Shown in pieces: positions 45,030 to 54,936 of a stretch of 64,000 nt of DNA (position 1 is the first letter of the stretch; every line of letters starts with the position of its first letter). The DNA lies in the NCBI GenBank assembly GCA_017303995.1, contig JAFLBE010000020.1:1-64000 (forward strand), written 5' to 3'. Origin of the DNA: Bacteroidota bacterium (lineage in GTDB: Bacteria > Bacteroidota > JABWAT01). The position numbers and the translations under genes were made by a program. A model generated the notes under the pieces. It was not told where the DNA came from. It was given only the letters and a program-made list of their open reading frames with translations, and made no database searches.

Positions 45030-46055
45030 TCAGAAAATAAGACCTAATGAGAATTTCTGGGTGTTTTTCAACCGGCCGAAATCCATGTAGGAATAATCAA
45101 TTGACACATTAAACACACCATATATAGCTTGCTTAACACCACCACCAACAGTAAAACCTCTTTCAGAATCCTGCTGAAACATTTCATTGTATCCGGCACG
45201 GAAGCTAAGGAAATCACCATAAACATATTCACCACCCACATTCACACTTTCGTAATTATCTGAGGGGTGAGATGCTTCAGCAGAAACCAATAGTTTATTG
45301 AGATCATCCTTAATGGCAAGGTAAGACAAACCAACTTTGAAGTTAACAGGTAAATGAAACTTGTCCGTTTTATAGTAACCGGGAGCGTCACCTGTTGTTC
45401 CAGAATTTTTGGGATCCTGATCATGGGCAAGAAAAAGAGCATCGCCCGTTAACTGCATTTGTGTCCCAAGGTTAAAGATTCCGGCACCAAGCGTAATTCC
45501 CTCAAATGGAGTATCATACAAGACACCAAGATCAGCAGCAAACCCCATCGCACTGGTGTTATAGACTGATTGATAGACAACCTTTGGTGTTACGCCTATT
45601 GAAAAAGTGCTTGTAAGAGCAATTGCGTAAGTTAATGACACAGAGACATCTTTCACACTGAAAATTTCACCCGTTCCATTCGGTTCTGAAACAGTAGTTT
45701 TTTCCATATCCTCAATGTCAGAAGAGGTGTATGAAAGGGCAATACTTCCGTAATCACCCAAATTCTGTGTCACAACGAAAAAGTTGTAATTGATGTCAGC
45801 GATCCATTGTGTATGATCAAACATCATTTGAGTTCCCTTTAACCTTGTAATACCGGCTGGATTCCAATAAGTGGCAGAAGGATCATCTGCAATAGCTATG
45901 AAAGCTGATCCCATAGCAAGGGCTCTTGCACCCATGCCCAGATGAAGGAACTGCCCGGCGGTAGTTCCCTTTTTTGATACATTTGAAACATACTGCTGTG
46001 CCTGCAAGGAAAAACACAGAGCCAGCAGAATCGATAAAATGATAGTTTTTTTCAT
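45030..46055 (-). CDS. PorV/PorQ-type outer-membrane protein (UPF0164-like)
   Basis: 341 aa. Signal peptide to LQAQ. The N-terminal region GQFLHLGMGARALAMGSAFIAIADDPSATYWNPAGI is the signature of the PorV family; the rest is strand-rich to the end FSLGLIF, a phenylalanine-ending barrel. PorV carries cargo from the T9SS pore to the sortase in Bacteroidetes. A copy encoded between a large T9SS-type protein and tagged glycosidases may be dedicated to those cargoes. Ribosome site AAGGAG precedes the ATG; 13 bp separate it from the 1137-aa gene. Confidence 0.85.
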   Translation of the reverse strand: MKKTIILSILLALCFSLQAQQYVSNVSKKGTTAGQFLHLGMGARALAMGSAFIAIADDPSATYWNPAGITRLKGTQMMFDHTQWIADINYNFFVVTQNLGDYGSIALSYTSSDIEDMEKTTVSEPNGTGEIFSVKDVSVSLTYAIALTSTFSIGVTPKVVYQSVYNTSAMGFAADLGVLYDTPFEGITLGAGIFNLGTQMQLTGDALFLAHDQDPKNSGTTGDAPGYYKTDKFHLPVNFKVGLSYLAIKDDLNKLLVSAEASHPSDNYESVNVGGEYVYGDFLSFRAGYNEMFQQDSERGFTVGGGVKQAIYGVFNVSIDYSYMDFGRLKNTQKFSLGLIF

Positions 46056-46068
46056 TCTTTTAAACTCC

Positions 46069-49000
46069 TTACTTGATCAGGGCAAATTTGCCGATTTGTT
46101 CACCAACACCTGGTGCATCAACGTGATAGATATATAACCCATAAGCCACATCAATACCATCTTCACTTAGCAAATTCCAGGTAAGGGCACCAGTGGCCAG
46201 TGACTCAGATTTATACAGGGTTTTAACCAAAGCTCCTGAGAGCGAATAAATTCTAACCGTGCAAGTGCTTGGCAGGTTGATAAAATCAATTTTTCTTTCA
46301 CCCCGTCCTGTAACATTATATTGAGCAGGTTCCCAGGAGGCAGTAGAGATGTAAGGGTTAGGAACGACCCGAATTGAATTCATTTGTTTTTTTGCTGCCG
46401 CCTTGTTGAGCGATTCTGCCTTGGTTGTGAAAGTGAATGAATCGCCTTTCACAAACTTTTTCTCAACACGAATTCTGAATTTATCACCTGCCCTTGGCCT
46501 GGTTTTCGATCCATCACTGGGCAAACCATATTGAAGCATCACCGGCCATCTTTCAGAAGTTTCATCTGCTTCTACCGAGGTTGCCTTTTCAACAATAATA
46601 ATTTTGGTAGTTCCGTCAGGAATAAGATTTACAGAATCTCTGTATGCAGTTGGCAGCCAGATATTAAAATCAACATATTTTCCGCTGGTGATATTTTTTA
46701 TTTTAAAATTCACCGGTCGTTTCTGGAAGAAGTGATCAGTTTTATTTTCCTCTTTGAATGATGTGTCCACCATTGAGTCAAAGAATTCAATCTCATAATC
46801 TCCACCAAAATATTTGTAATAAGGGTTCGGTGTTGACTTTCCTTTAATATAATAATAGTAAAGCGGTCCGAACGAAACGGGCGGTACTGGTGTCTGATAG
46901 GGTTGAAGCGTAGGCAGTTTCGATGCATCGCCTGAAACCCATGTTGATTGTTCTTCAAGAACGGCCGTTTTTCGGGAATTCTTTAATTGAACAGACACGC
47001 CGTCAAAAACATCCGTGGCCTTTTCATTGATATCTGTCCCGATTTGATCAGACTTTATCGTTGTCAGCGTATCAGTATCATTTCTGATGACAATGGCACC
47101 TGACGTTTCATAGAACGGAAAGGTACCTGTTGTATCAAATACGACCGTGTATTTTACATCATCCCTTATTTTCCCAGGATCTACTGCAATAATATCCATT
47201 GTACCTGTGCCCTGATCGGGTTTGGCATCCAACGTAAAGGAAGCAGGGATATAACCCAACGAGGGTGCGTTAGGGGTAACAATTGCACAGTTCTGGTCAA
47301 CAAAGGTGATGACGCCCGAGTTTGCCCTTTTTATGGTCTTCGGGCTTTCAGTAGGTTGGATTCTGAATGCGGCAGTGTCAGAAGAAACCCCCTGATCATA
47401 AGAAACCAACGCGTAATAATAGGTGACTCCATTCGTTACATCTTCATCGATGTAGGCGTGACTCAAGCCGGTTTCATCTCCCCGGTAGTAGGATGCTCCA
47501 AGAATACCAACTGGGTCAGGCCCTTCGATGCCATCAACAATATCCCATTTTGCAATTGGCTTATAATATTGGCCAACGCCTTTTGAATTGGTAATCGTTT
47601 TAACATCGGCGAATTCTGGTTCGGTGCTTCTGTAAAGGGCATACCCTTCAAAGTCTTTTTTAGGTCCGTTGGCCGGGTTGTTGCCTTCATAACCAAGTAT
47701 CGGGTCTCTCGATTCTTCAGCCCTTCGATCCCAGCTCAGAAACACTTTTTTATCTCCTGCACGTGCTGTCAAAATTGGTGTAAGCGGCGGTTTGGTAAAA
47801 TTGTAACCGGCATTATAAATAATCTGAACCGTCTTCTTATTGAAGACAAGATCTTCCCTGTCTTCTCCGAATAAGAGAGCCATTGAGAAACGTTCACGTC
47901 CATATCCATCCGTATTGATGGCACCTCTGAGAAGAAATGGTCCAGACCCAAACAAAATCTGAATATTCTTTCTTTGAATAGAAGTATCAAATTTAGCAGA
48001 CTTCATCCGATCCCAAATGACCTCATCATTCCGTGGCCAGATATCCCGTACAGTTTTTCCTGTAAGTTCCTCGATGACTACAGAAGTAAGACCGATCTGG
48101 TCAGATTCATCTTTATCAAGCTTACCGTAGTTTGGTTCACCTTGATTCGGACGTCCATTTCCTTCACCGTTATCGGGCACGTGGGTTTTAAATGCTTTCG
48201 AGACCGAATCCCAGGGTTCATCGAATGCACCCACACCATCTTCTCCCACATCATCAAGAAGAGGTTCAGCACTAAAGGTTTCGGAACCTGGTGCAGAATA
48301 AATTGTCCATGCTCCGTCACTGTTCAAGTCAAGAAAGGGTTGCCAGTCAGCATCTTCATCTGCCTTGAAATGAGTTTTTCCATTGGTGACGGTTGTTTCG
48401 GTTGCTTCGTCCGGATCGTCACGTCTTTCATCTACAAATCCATCTTCGTCATTGTCTCTTCCATCATTTGAATTTCCTGGTGATTCCAGATAAGCGTATC
48501 CATATACACCAAGAACAACATCGGTCCGACCCGGAATCTGATTATCAAAATCATAACCCCAGGTTAGGTCAAGCTCAGAATCATACCCGGCATTATCATC
48601 TCCGTTATCTGTATCTCCACCTAATCCGGTATCAGTATAGAACCCAAAGAAAGTTGAATCGTAGTCATGATCTCCCAGATTTGAAATATCATAATGCCAG
48701 AAAATAATATCTTCAGCAAGGGGTTGTGACCATTGGAAGGCTCTGGTTTCAACACGAAGCCCAAGTCCTTTCCTGATTTCAGGGTTGTACCATTGGGTTC
48801 CGTTTGCATAATCATAGGTTCCGTCAGTTTTCTTCGGAGCATCCTGAATAATCGGAAAGAAAAAATTCGGAAATTTTGTCCACTCAGCATCCTTTGAGTC
48901 ATCCATGACAAAGAAGGTTTCAACATCAGCGTTAAAAATGCCACGACCAAAATACCCATACCAGTTTCCATTATAAGTTGATGGAAGATTTAAGGCTGCA

Positions 49001-49482
49001 GGCCAGACATCCGGCCAGCTTGTGCGCTCAATGCTTGAAGCAGGAAGGGTCGTCTGTATATTTGAATAGCCAGGAACCGGATTCCAACCCCAGGCCTCAT
49101 TGACAAGATTAGCTGGAACAGTTGTTGTAATATCCATTTCTTCCCTGTAAAAGGTTTCAACCGGATACATGTACCGTTCTCTGTCTGTACGAAGCGACTT
49201 GGCTCTGGCGGTAACAATCATACAAATGCCATCCACATAGTCAATACCACTTCCCTTTGGCCATTCACCTGAAGGCGAAAACGGCCATTGCGCAATTTCA
49301 CCCGTGTTGTAGAACAGGGTTTTAACCAGGTTTCCGTCCATTATACCCTCCTTACGGTGGATGTAACTTCCCATCTGGTCATTGCGGTACCGGGCCGCTT
49401 CCGGGTCGACAGCTTGCGAAAAAACTGCTTCAGTCTGGAAAGTAGTCAGAATGAAGACTATTATATAAATATATTTTAACAT
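46069..49482 (-). CDS. Large secreted protein of unknown function with T9SS-type C-terminus
   Basis: 1137 aa. Signal peptide to VFSQA. The N-terminal ~330 residues contain many Trp, Asp and Tyr residues and Asp/Asn-rich loops (DTGLGGDTDNGDDNAGYDSE, DGRDNDEDGFVDERRDDPDE) that look like calcium sites. A fibronectin-III-like module with PILTARAGDKKVFLSWDRRAEE is near residue 570. The C-terminus (VVPNPYISTASWEP, then GLYIYHVDAPG, ending KFALIK) is an FlgD-like sorting domain. I do not recognise the family. Its place directly behind the TonB-dependent receptor and before the PorV-like gene, 15 and 13 bp apart, suggests a shared surface complex. Confidence 0.75.
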   Translation of the reverse strand: MLKYIYIIVFILTTFQTEAVFSQAVDPEAARYRNDQMGSYIHRKEGIMDGNLVKTLFYNTGEIAQWPFSPSGEWPKGSGIDYVDGICMIVTARAKSLRTDRERYMYPVETFYREEMDITTTVPANLVNEAWGWNPVPGYSNIQTTLPASSIERTSWPDVWPAALNLPSTYNGNWYGYFGRGIFNADVETFFVMDDSKDAEWTKFPNFFFPIIQDAPKKTDGTYDYANGTQWYNPEIRKGLGLRVETRAFQWSQPLAEDIIFWHYDISNLGDHDYDSTFFGFYTDTGLGGDTDNGDDNAGYDSELDLTWGYDFDNQIPGRTDVVLGVYGYAYLESPGNSNDGRDNDEDGFVDERRDDPDEATETTVTNGKTHFKADEDADWQPFLDLNSDGAWTIYSAPGSETFSAEPLLDDVGEDGVGAFDEPWDSVSKAFKTHVPDNGEGNGRPNQGEPNYGKLDKDESDQIGLTSVVIEELTGKTVRDIWPRNDEVIWDRMKSAKFDTSIQRKNIQILFGSGPFLLRGAINTDGYGRERFSMALLFGEDREDLVFNKKTVQIIYNAGYNFTKPPLTPILTARAGDKKVFLSWDRRAEESRDPILGYEGNNPANGPKKDFEGYALYRSTEPEFADVKTITNSKGVGQYYKPIAKWDIVDGIEGPDPVGILGASYYRGDETGLSHAYIDEDVTNGVTYYYALVSYDQGVSSDTAAFRIQPTESPKTIKRANSGVITFVDQNCAIVTPNAPSLGYIPASFTLDAKPDQGTGTMDIIAVDPGKIRDDVKYTVVFDTTGTFPFYETSGAIVIRNDTDTLTTIKSDQIGTDINEKATDVFDGVSVQLKNSRKTAVLEEQSTWVSGDASKLPTLQPYQTPVPPVSFGPLYYYYIKGKSTPNPYYKYFGGDYEIEFFDSMVDTSFKEENKTDHFFQKRPVNFKIKNITSGKYVDFNIWLPTAYRDSVNLIPDGTTKIIIVEKATSVEADETSERWPVMLQYGLPSDGSKTRPRAGDKFRIRVEKKFVKGDSFTFTTKAESLNKAAAKKQMNSIRVVPNPYISTASWEPAQYNVTGRGERKIDFINLPSTCTVRIYSLSGALVKTLYKSESLATGALTWNLLSEDGIDVAYGLYIYHVDAPGVGEQIGKFALIK

Positions 49483-49497
49483 GTGTTTACTCCACGC

Positions 49498-52134
49498 TTA
49501 CAAGGAAAAATTCAAGCCAAGTTTAATGGTTCTGGGTCCGGAATACCGGGTTGGATCATTGATATAATCCTTAATAGTGTTATAGCCTGCAACAGTATAA
49601 TCGGTTGCTATTTGCCTATTTGCTTCAATATCTTCAGTCGCACGGCCTGTTGAAGCAAAAACTCCATATTCATTTTTGATATTAAACACATTGTACACAA
49701 GGGCAAATAAATTGACCCGATATCCCGAAATTTCGATTCCTTTATCATATCTGAAGTCGAAAGAATAGGTTGAAGGTTTTGTACCTCCGTTTGATACCGT
49801 CATACCACCTGTATGGCGAACGTCTTCGGTATAAGGGTTGCCTGAGCCATAGCCAAAAATGAATGACAACATGCCAAATGTTTCATCATTAACTATTGCA
49901 GATAAATTAAAGGTATGCCTTTGATCCCAGTTAAGAGGAGTCACGTGTTTTTCGATAAATCGCGCATTATCGCGTGCCGCCTGAAATACCTGATCAGGGT
50001 TTGATGAGTTACCTTCTGCAATCTGATAAGTATAATCTGATTTCAGTTTCAGCATTTTTGCCAACCGGTAATTTAATGACACAATTAATCCCTTAACATT
50101 TCCATAATCACGGTTGATGTATCTTGAGTAATATAGGCCATCATAAGTTCTGAGAATTTCACCACCAATCAGGTTTCTGATGTCCCTGTAGTAAATAGTT
50201 GTTTCAAAACCCGCATCATCACTAATCATTTGCTGAAGTCCAAATTCATAGCTTGTGGTGCTCTCTGGTTTCAGATTTGCATTCCCGACCTGAGTATTGA
50301 CACCGTTTCCTCCGTTAATGTTGTACTCATGGTTCAAATAAGTCTGTTGAAAGGACGGTGGTTGAAAGAAGTGTCCGTAAGAGAAGTGCAATACGCCTCT
50401 GTCAGAAATTGGAAAAGAAACACCCAAACGCGGTGAGAGCTGCGATGATGGTTTCGAATCAACCCAACCACCTGGATACAATGGGTTTATTTGTGGATTA
50501 TTAAGATCAGCCGGCATTCTGGATCGTGGGTCAAAGAATTCATACCGAAGACCTGCATTGATAATCATCATGTCATATTCCATTTTGTCCTGCAGATAGA
50601 TAGCAAACTCCATCGGATTTTCATGATACTGCTGGTTTCCACCAAAATGAAGGGGCGCATAATTGATAACAAAAGCACTATCACTACTAGAACTAGCCTG
50701 AATGGACTTACCATGATCGAATAATTCATGAAACCTGACTTCAGCACCCATGCCCAGTTTATGTTTATCAGTTAACTGGGAAGTCAATTGCCATTTTATG
50801 AGATATGAATTGGTATATCTTTCATATCTTGAACCGTCATTACCACCATATCTAAAGGCATAACTTCCAAAAGAAGCCCCCACATTCGGATCAATATACC
50901 GGGAGTCATATTCATCCTCATATAAATACCCTTTATATCGGTGTATATTGGCTCCCAGTGAAAGTTCATGGAAGGTAGAACTTGTTGGAAAATGGGTAAT
51001 CTTCAGCGTATTAACATAATTTGTTCGGTAATGGGTCAGACGACCATCGGGAGAGTATGACCAGTCATGGCTGTAATATTGATTTTCATTGTCATCGTAA
51101 AACAAGCTATATGAGACCTTAAATGACTGCCCAGACCAGGTTATTTTCGGGCTCAATGACAGTTTTTTTGATGTCTGCATCGGCATCCACTTTTTATCAC
51201 CCGAATTGGCCCTGAAGCTTTTAATTGAATCGGTATCAGCAATATTATAAATTCTGCGGCCCCAGAAGTATCCCTGATCATCATAATATCTTCCGGTAAT
51301 AAAGAAAGAAACATCACTGATAAAGGGAATTGGGCCTGAAACTGTGGCTGAATAGTCTTTTGTAGCGACATTAAAAGGCTTGTCAAGATTTCTAAAAATC
51401 TTTGTGTCTGATGAATAATAATTACCCAATGTTACAGAGTAATTTGACTCATAATTTTCAAGAGAACCGTCTTGCGTAACAATGTTCACCATGCCAGACA
51501 TTGCACGGCCATATTCGGCATTAAAAGCACCTGAAATTACTTCAAGTTGTCTGATGGAAGCATTTTCAACCCCAACAGCAACTGAGTTATTATAAACGTC
51601 ATTTACTGGCACACCATCTACCAGGTACCCAACTTCATTGCTTCGACCGCCGCGGAAGTGGCCGTCAACAACACCAGCCTGCATATTGACAACCTGCGAC
51701 AGGTTTTCAACCGGCATTGCTTTGATATCTGAGGCGGTTACGGTTACAGACGTACTTGTAAGATCCTTCTGTACCAATGGAGCTTCTGCTTCCACCACGA
51801 TTTCTTCTGAAAGGATATCTTCGGTCTGCATTTTTATATCCTGACGCGTAGTCAGGTTAATTTTAACAACAACTTTTGATACAGTAACTCTCTGATAACC
51901 AATTGAGCTGATTACCAGTTTGTACTCACCGGGGGGTACATTATAAATTGAATATTTTCCATCCAGATCTGTTGCAGCTCCGTAATGGGTTCCGAGAACA
52001 ATAACATTGGCACCAATAACAGCATCTCCGGTTTTACTGTCGGTGACAACTCCGGTAATTTTCCCTGTATTTGAGGCATTGACCAAACCTGCCAGGGCAA
52101 AAATGCAGGTAAACAGCAATAGGATTTTTTTCAT
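49498..52134 (-). CDS. TonB-dependent outer-membrane receptor with CarboxypepD_reg domain
   Basis: 878 aa. Signal peptide, then a carboxypeptidase-regulatory-like domain (~22-105: GKITGVVTDSKTGDAVIGANV, then GVPPGEYKLVISSIGYQ-type), TonB-box region, plug (~115-230: NLSQVVNMQAGVV, GYLVDGVPVNDVY, EVISGAFNAEYGRAMSGMVN) and a 22-strand-type barrel ending TIKLGLNFSL. It would import oligosaccharides into the periplasm with TonB energy. It is shorter than SusC proteins (usually ~1000 aa), and no SusD gene is next to it. The gene before it encodes a CBM9-type binding protein, which may take the SusD role. Confidence 0.9.
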   Translation of the reverse strand: MKKILLLFTCIFALAGLVNASNTGKITGVVTDSKTGDAVIGANVIVLGTHYGAATDLDGKYSIYNVPPGEYKLVISSIGYQRVTVSKVVVKINLTTRQDIKMQTEDILSEEIVVEAEAPLVQKDLTSTSVTVTASDIKAMPVENLSQVVNMQAGVVDGHFRGGRSNEVGYLVDGVPVNDVYNNSVAVGVENASIRQLEVISGAFNAEYGRAMSGMVNIVTQDGSLENYESNYSVTLGNYYSSDTKIFRNLDKPFNVATKDYSATVSGPIPFISDVSFFITGRYYDDQGYFWGRRIYNIADTDSIKSFRANSGDKKWMPMQTSKKLSLSPKITWSGQSFKVSYSLFYDDNENQYYSHDWSYSPDGRLTHYRTNYVNTLKITHFPTSSTFHELSLGANIHRYKGYLYEDEYDSRYIDPNVGASFGSYAFRYGGNDGSRYERYTNSYLIKWQLTSQLTDKHKLGMGAEVRFHELFDHGKSIQASSSSDSAFVINYAPLHFGGNQQYHENPMEFAIYLQDKMEYDMMIINAGLRYEFFDPRSRMPADLNNPQINPLYPGGWVDSKPSSQLSPRLGVSFPISDRGVLHFSYGHFFQPPSFQQTYLNHEYNINGGNGVNTQVGNANLKPESTTSYEFGLQQMISDDAGFETTIYYRDIRNLIGGEILRTYDGLYYSRYINRDYGNVKGLIVSLNYRLAKMLKLKSDYTYQIAEGNSSNPDQVFQAARDNARFIEKHVTPLNWDQRHTFNLSAIVNDETFGMLSFIFGYGSGNPYTEDVRHTGGMTVSNGGTKPSTYSFDFRYDKGIEISGYRVNLFALVYNVFNIKNEYGVFASTGRATEDIEANRQIATDYTVAGYNTIKDYINDPTRYSGPRTIKLGLNFSL

Positions 52135-52166
52135 GGTTACATCACAGGTTAGGTTTGAGGAACAAA

Positions 52167-52197
52167 GAGAACTGCCTGCAATCTGCAGGCAGTTCTC
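52167..52197 (-). terminator. Intercistronic hairpin between binding-protein and receptor genes
   Basis: GAGAACTGCCTGCA and its perfect complement (14-bp arms, 3-nt loop), followed on the - strand by CTCTTTGTTCC with only a short T-run. It lies 14 bp past the stop of the 52211-54871 gene and 33 bp before the receptor start. It may end part of the transcripts or protect the upstream message, raising the binding protein over the receptor. Confidence 0.6.
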
Positions 52198-52210
52198 AGA
52201 GGAGTCAGAA

Positions 52211-54871
52211 TTACTTCAGGTACATCATTTTAATGACAGAGGAGAATCCGCTGGCATTCATGCGTACAAAGTAAACACCGCTAGACAGGCTGGCAGCATT
52301 AAAGGATTGGGAATGGATACCTGCATCCTTGAAACCATCAAACAAGGTAGCAACTTCAGCACCTAAAACATTGTAAACTTTAAGGGTAACTTTACCGCTA
52401 ACTTTTACACTGAAAGGAACAGTAGTTGATGGATTGAATGGATTCGGATAGTTCTGGTTCAATGCGAACTCAATAGGTTGAGTACCATTGTTTTCAACAT
52501 TTGTATAAACAAATTTTGTACCAGCATTACCGACCCAGGTATAACCCCAGGAAGTTACATTGTTCCAACCATTGTCTTCATTGCTTGCAGCTGACCAGCG
52601 CAAAGCACCAACACGTTCGTTGGTTTCGTCGCCGTCATTCAATAGCCAGTCAATCGGAATCATGTCACCAACTTCATAAGTAGCAACGTCGCCAGCATAC
52701 AGACCGGTAAGGTCAGCAATGGCAATCTTCCACTCTAACTGGTAACCGGTATCTGTTTTTACCCATTTGTAGTTTTCACCAGGACGGGCAACAACTGAAC
52801 CATTCAAGTCATTGGAAACTTTATGGAAGTTAAAACGGAAGTGATAATCAGGTGTTTCACCTCTCTTATAACCAACATGGTTTTTACCTCTGAACTTGTA
52901 AAGACCGAAGAATAAGTCAGGAGCATCCTGATTGTAGGAATCTTTGGTTGAATCTACAAAATAAACATCGTCAGTAACTTTGATTGCAACATATAAGAAT
53001 CCGTCTGCAAGTGCAGCTTTGGCTTCCATTGAAGCATCATTGTCATCAGCGATATCCCAGGTTGCTGGGTTAATTTCAGTAGCAGAACCGTCTGAAATTT
53101 TCAAATTCCAACCAGAAATGGAAGCCCACTCAGAAAGATCACCATCAGCAACAAAGCCGGCAGGAGCGATATCAGAAACGAGTGGAGCCGCCTTTGACAT
53201 GCTGGCAACAGCATCTAAAGTTCCGCCGGGTTTTCCAATATTACCTGATTTGTCTGTACAGCTAACAGCATAGAAATGTTTGAAAGGTGCAGGAACAAGT
53301 GGGTTGTAGAACACGTGTGTTGCAGAACCGATACTTTCACTGACTCCAGAAGCCAATGCAAAAACACCTTCTTTAGTCAGATCAGTGTTTTCAGTGATGG
53401 GTTCGTAACTGTAATAAACATTATATTTTTCTTTTTCTTCACCCGTGTTATCAGCCCAAACGATAGAGTTTTTGCCTTCTTCGATTGAAAGGCCAAGAAC
53501 GTCTTGAACTGGATCAGGTGCTTGTGTATCGATATCCTTGAAACCTGTTGGTGTCCAGAGGTCAAACAAAACGGTACCATTGGCAATCACATCAGAACCA
53601 AACGGTTCACCGGCTCTGCGCAGAACGATGAAACCAATACGAACTTTTTTGATTTTGTCAGTATTGAAAACTCCGTCATTGTTACCTTCCCGTTTGGTAA
53701 ATCCGGTATAACCAGCTTTTAGATTGTACCATGCAGTATCAGTTAAGTCAAAAGGCATTTGAACATATTGCCAATCGGTAACGTTGTCAACATCGGCATT
53801 GATGACGGTAGTCCACATTTCCAATGCACCATCTTTTTCATCTGAAACATCGAGACGAAGCAATAAACGACCTTTTAGTTGGTTTGCAACAAGCGTTTTA
53901 ACATACATTGCAAAACCGGAATTTGTTGAAAGATCAACCGGTGTTTCAAAAATGTGTTCGAGCTCTGCATATCCGCCCCAGTCTTGTGTACCAACAACAG
54001 CATATTCTGCCTTCATTGCGCCGGTACCTTGAACAGTATCAACTGATTCGTTAGAAAGCATCATTTTGCGGGCTCCGGCAGCACCATCCCATGACATATC
54101 GTTTAGTGCCCAGGTTGCATCCTTGCGGGAACGGTTCGAGGTTGTGTCAGATTGGTTGTCAAAGCTCATGAGAGGGTTAAAGCGCTGTCCGAGAATTTGC
54201 ATATTATCAATAATAAATTCACCGGTTGCAGCTGTTGCAGGATCACCACCACCTGTGCCTGGGATATAAACTACAGCAAATTCCCAGCCATAGCATTTCC
54301 AAGGGGTAAATTCGCCATCTTCATTGCCTTCTTGCATAGTTGGCCAGTCTGCTGCCTCAAGAGGAACAATCAGCTGAACCCATTCGTTGGGTGAGGTTTG
54401 AAGAACAGTTCCAAAACTGTGAACAAAGCGGTCTTCACCGGCAGCATCAGCACTGGCTTTTTCTTTGAGTTTAAATTCAAAGTTTACATCACCAGGGTTA
54501 GTAATTGTAGGTGCAACTGTATTTTTAATCCAGAAACTCAGGTATTTTCCTGCCTGAAGGTCATAATTTCCAGCTTTTCCAAGTGTTGCAAGATCTCTTG
54601 AGTGAACCCGAACAACATAACCACCCCAGCCATCACCGGCTTCTACACGGTATTTAACTTTGAAGGCACCTTGGCCATCTTTTGATTCAGTTGTGTCAGA
54701 AATTATACAATAGGCTGTTGGCCCATTATCGTAATATCCAGCATTTTCAGCCGAAGGAACGTAAGTTTCATCACTTCCCTGACCAGTATTCAGTGGAGCC
54801 CAAGCCCATTGGGCGGAGGCCAGACTGGCTATTGCAGTAAGTGCGAATAGTGTCGTAAGCAGTCGTTTCAT
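52211..54871 (-). CDS. Surface glycan-binding protein with CBM9-like domain and T9SS tag (paralogue 1)
   Basis: 886 aa. Signal peptide to SAQW. Two related N-terminal beta-sandwich modules (~20-230 and ~235-470; each has GAFKV/GAMKA and WGGYV/WGGYA motifs), a fibronectin-III-like domain (~475-570), a CBM9-like domain (~580-795: DGDLSEWASISGW, DDVYFVDST, DYHFRFNFHKVS) and a sorting domain (NYPNPFNPSTTVPFSV). No catalytic motif is visible. It would hold glycan at the surface next to the TonB receptor, a job done by SusD/E/F in Bacteroidetes. Strong ribosome site (ATGGAGAAAAAAC) at the ATG. Paralogue of the 57118-59787 product. Confidence 0.88.
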   Translation of the reverse strand: MKRLLTTLFALTAIASLASAQWAWAPLNTGQGSDETYVPSAENAGYYDNGPTAYCIISDTTESKDGQGAFKVKYRVEAGDGWGGYVVRVHSRDLATLGKAGNYDLQAGKYLSFWIKNTVAPTITNPGDVNFEFKLKEKASADAAGEDRFVHSFGTVLQTSPNEWVQLIVPLEAADWPTMQEGNEDGEFTPWKCYGWEFAVVYIPGTGGGDPATAATGEFIIDNMQILGQRFNPLMSFDNQSDTTSNRSRKDATWALNDMSWDGAAGARKMMLSNESVDTVQGTGAMKAEYAVVGTQDWGGYAELEHIFETPVDLSTNSGFAMYVKTLVANQLKGRLLLRLDVSDEKDGALEMWTTVINADVDNVTDWQYVQMPFDLTDTAWYNLKAGYTGFTKREGNNDGVFNTDKIKKVRIGFIVLRRAGEPFGSDVIANGTVLFDLWTPTGFKDIDTQAPDPVQDVLGLSIEEGKNSIVWADNTGEEKEKYNVYYSYEPITENTDLTKEGVFALASGVSESIGSATHVFYNPLVPAPFKHFYAVSCTDKSGNIGKPGGTLDAVASMSKAAPLVSDIAPAGFVADGDLSEWASISGWNLKISDGSATEINPATWDIADDNDASMEAKAALADGFLYVAIKVTDDVYFVDSTKDSYNQDAPDLFFGLYKFRGKNHVGYKRGETPDYHFRFNFHKVSNDLNGSVVARPGENYKWVKTDTGYQLEWKIAIADLTGLYAGDVATYEVGDMIPIDWLLNDGDETNERVGALRWSAASNEDNGWNNVTSWGYTWVGNAGTKFVYTNVENNGTQPIEFALNQNYPNPFNPSTTVPFSVKVSGKVTLKVYNVLGAEVATLFDGFKDAGIHSQSFNAASLSSGVYFVRMNASGFSSVIKMMYLK

Positions 54872-54897
54872 GTTTTTTCTCCATGAGTTGTTTTGTG

Positions 54898-54910
54898 TTG
54901 ATTGCGATTT
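54898..54910 (-). promoter_or_regulatory. ATCGCAATC box upstream of the binding-protein gene
   Basis: AAATCGCAATCAA on the - strand, 27-39 bp before the ATG at 54871, with TTTTCA 21 bp further upstream. The same box occurs in regulatory regions A and B, so this may be an added promoter between the symporter and the binding-protein genes. Confidence 0.45.
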
Positions 54911-54936
54911 AAGGTGATCATTACTATCCTGAAAAC

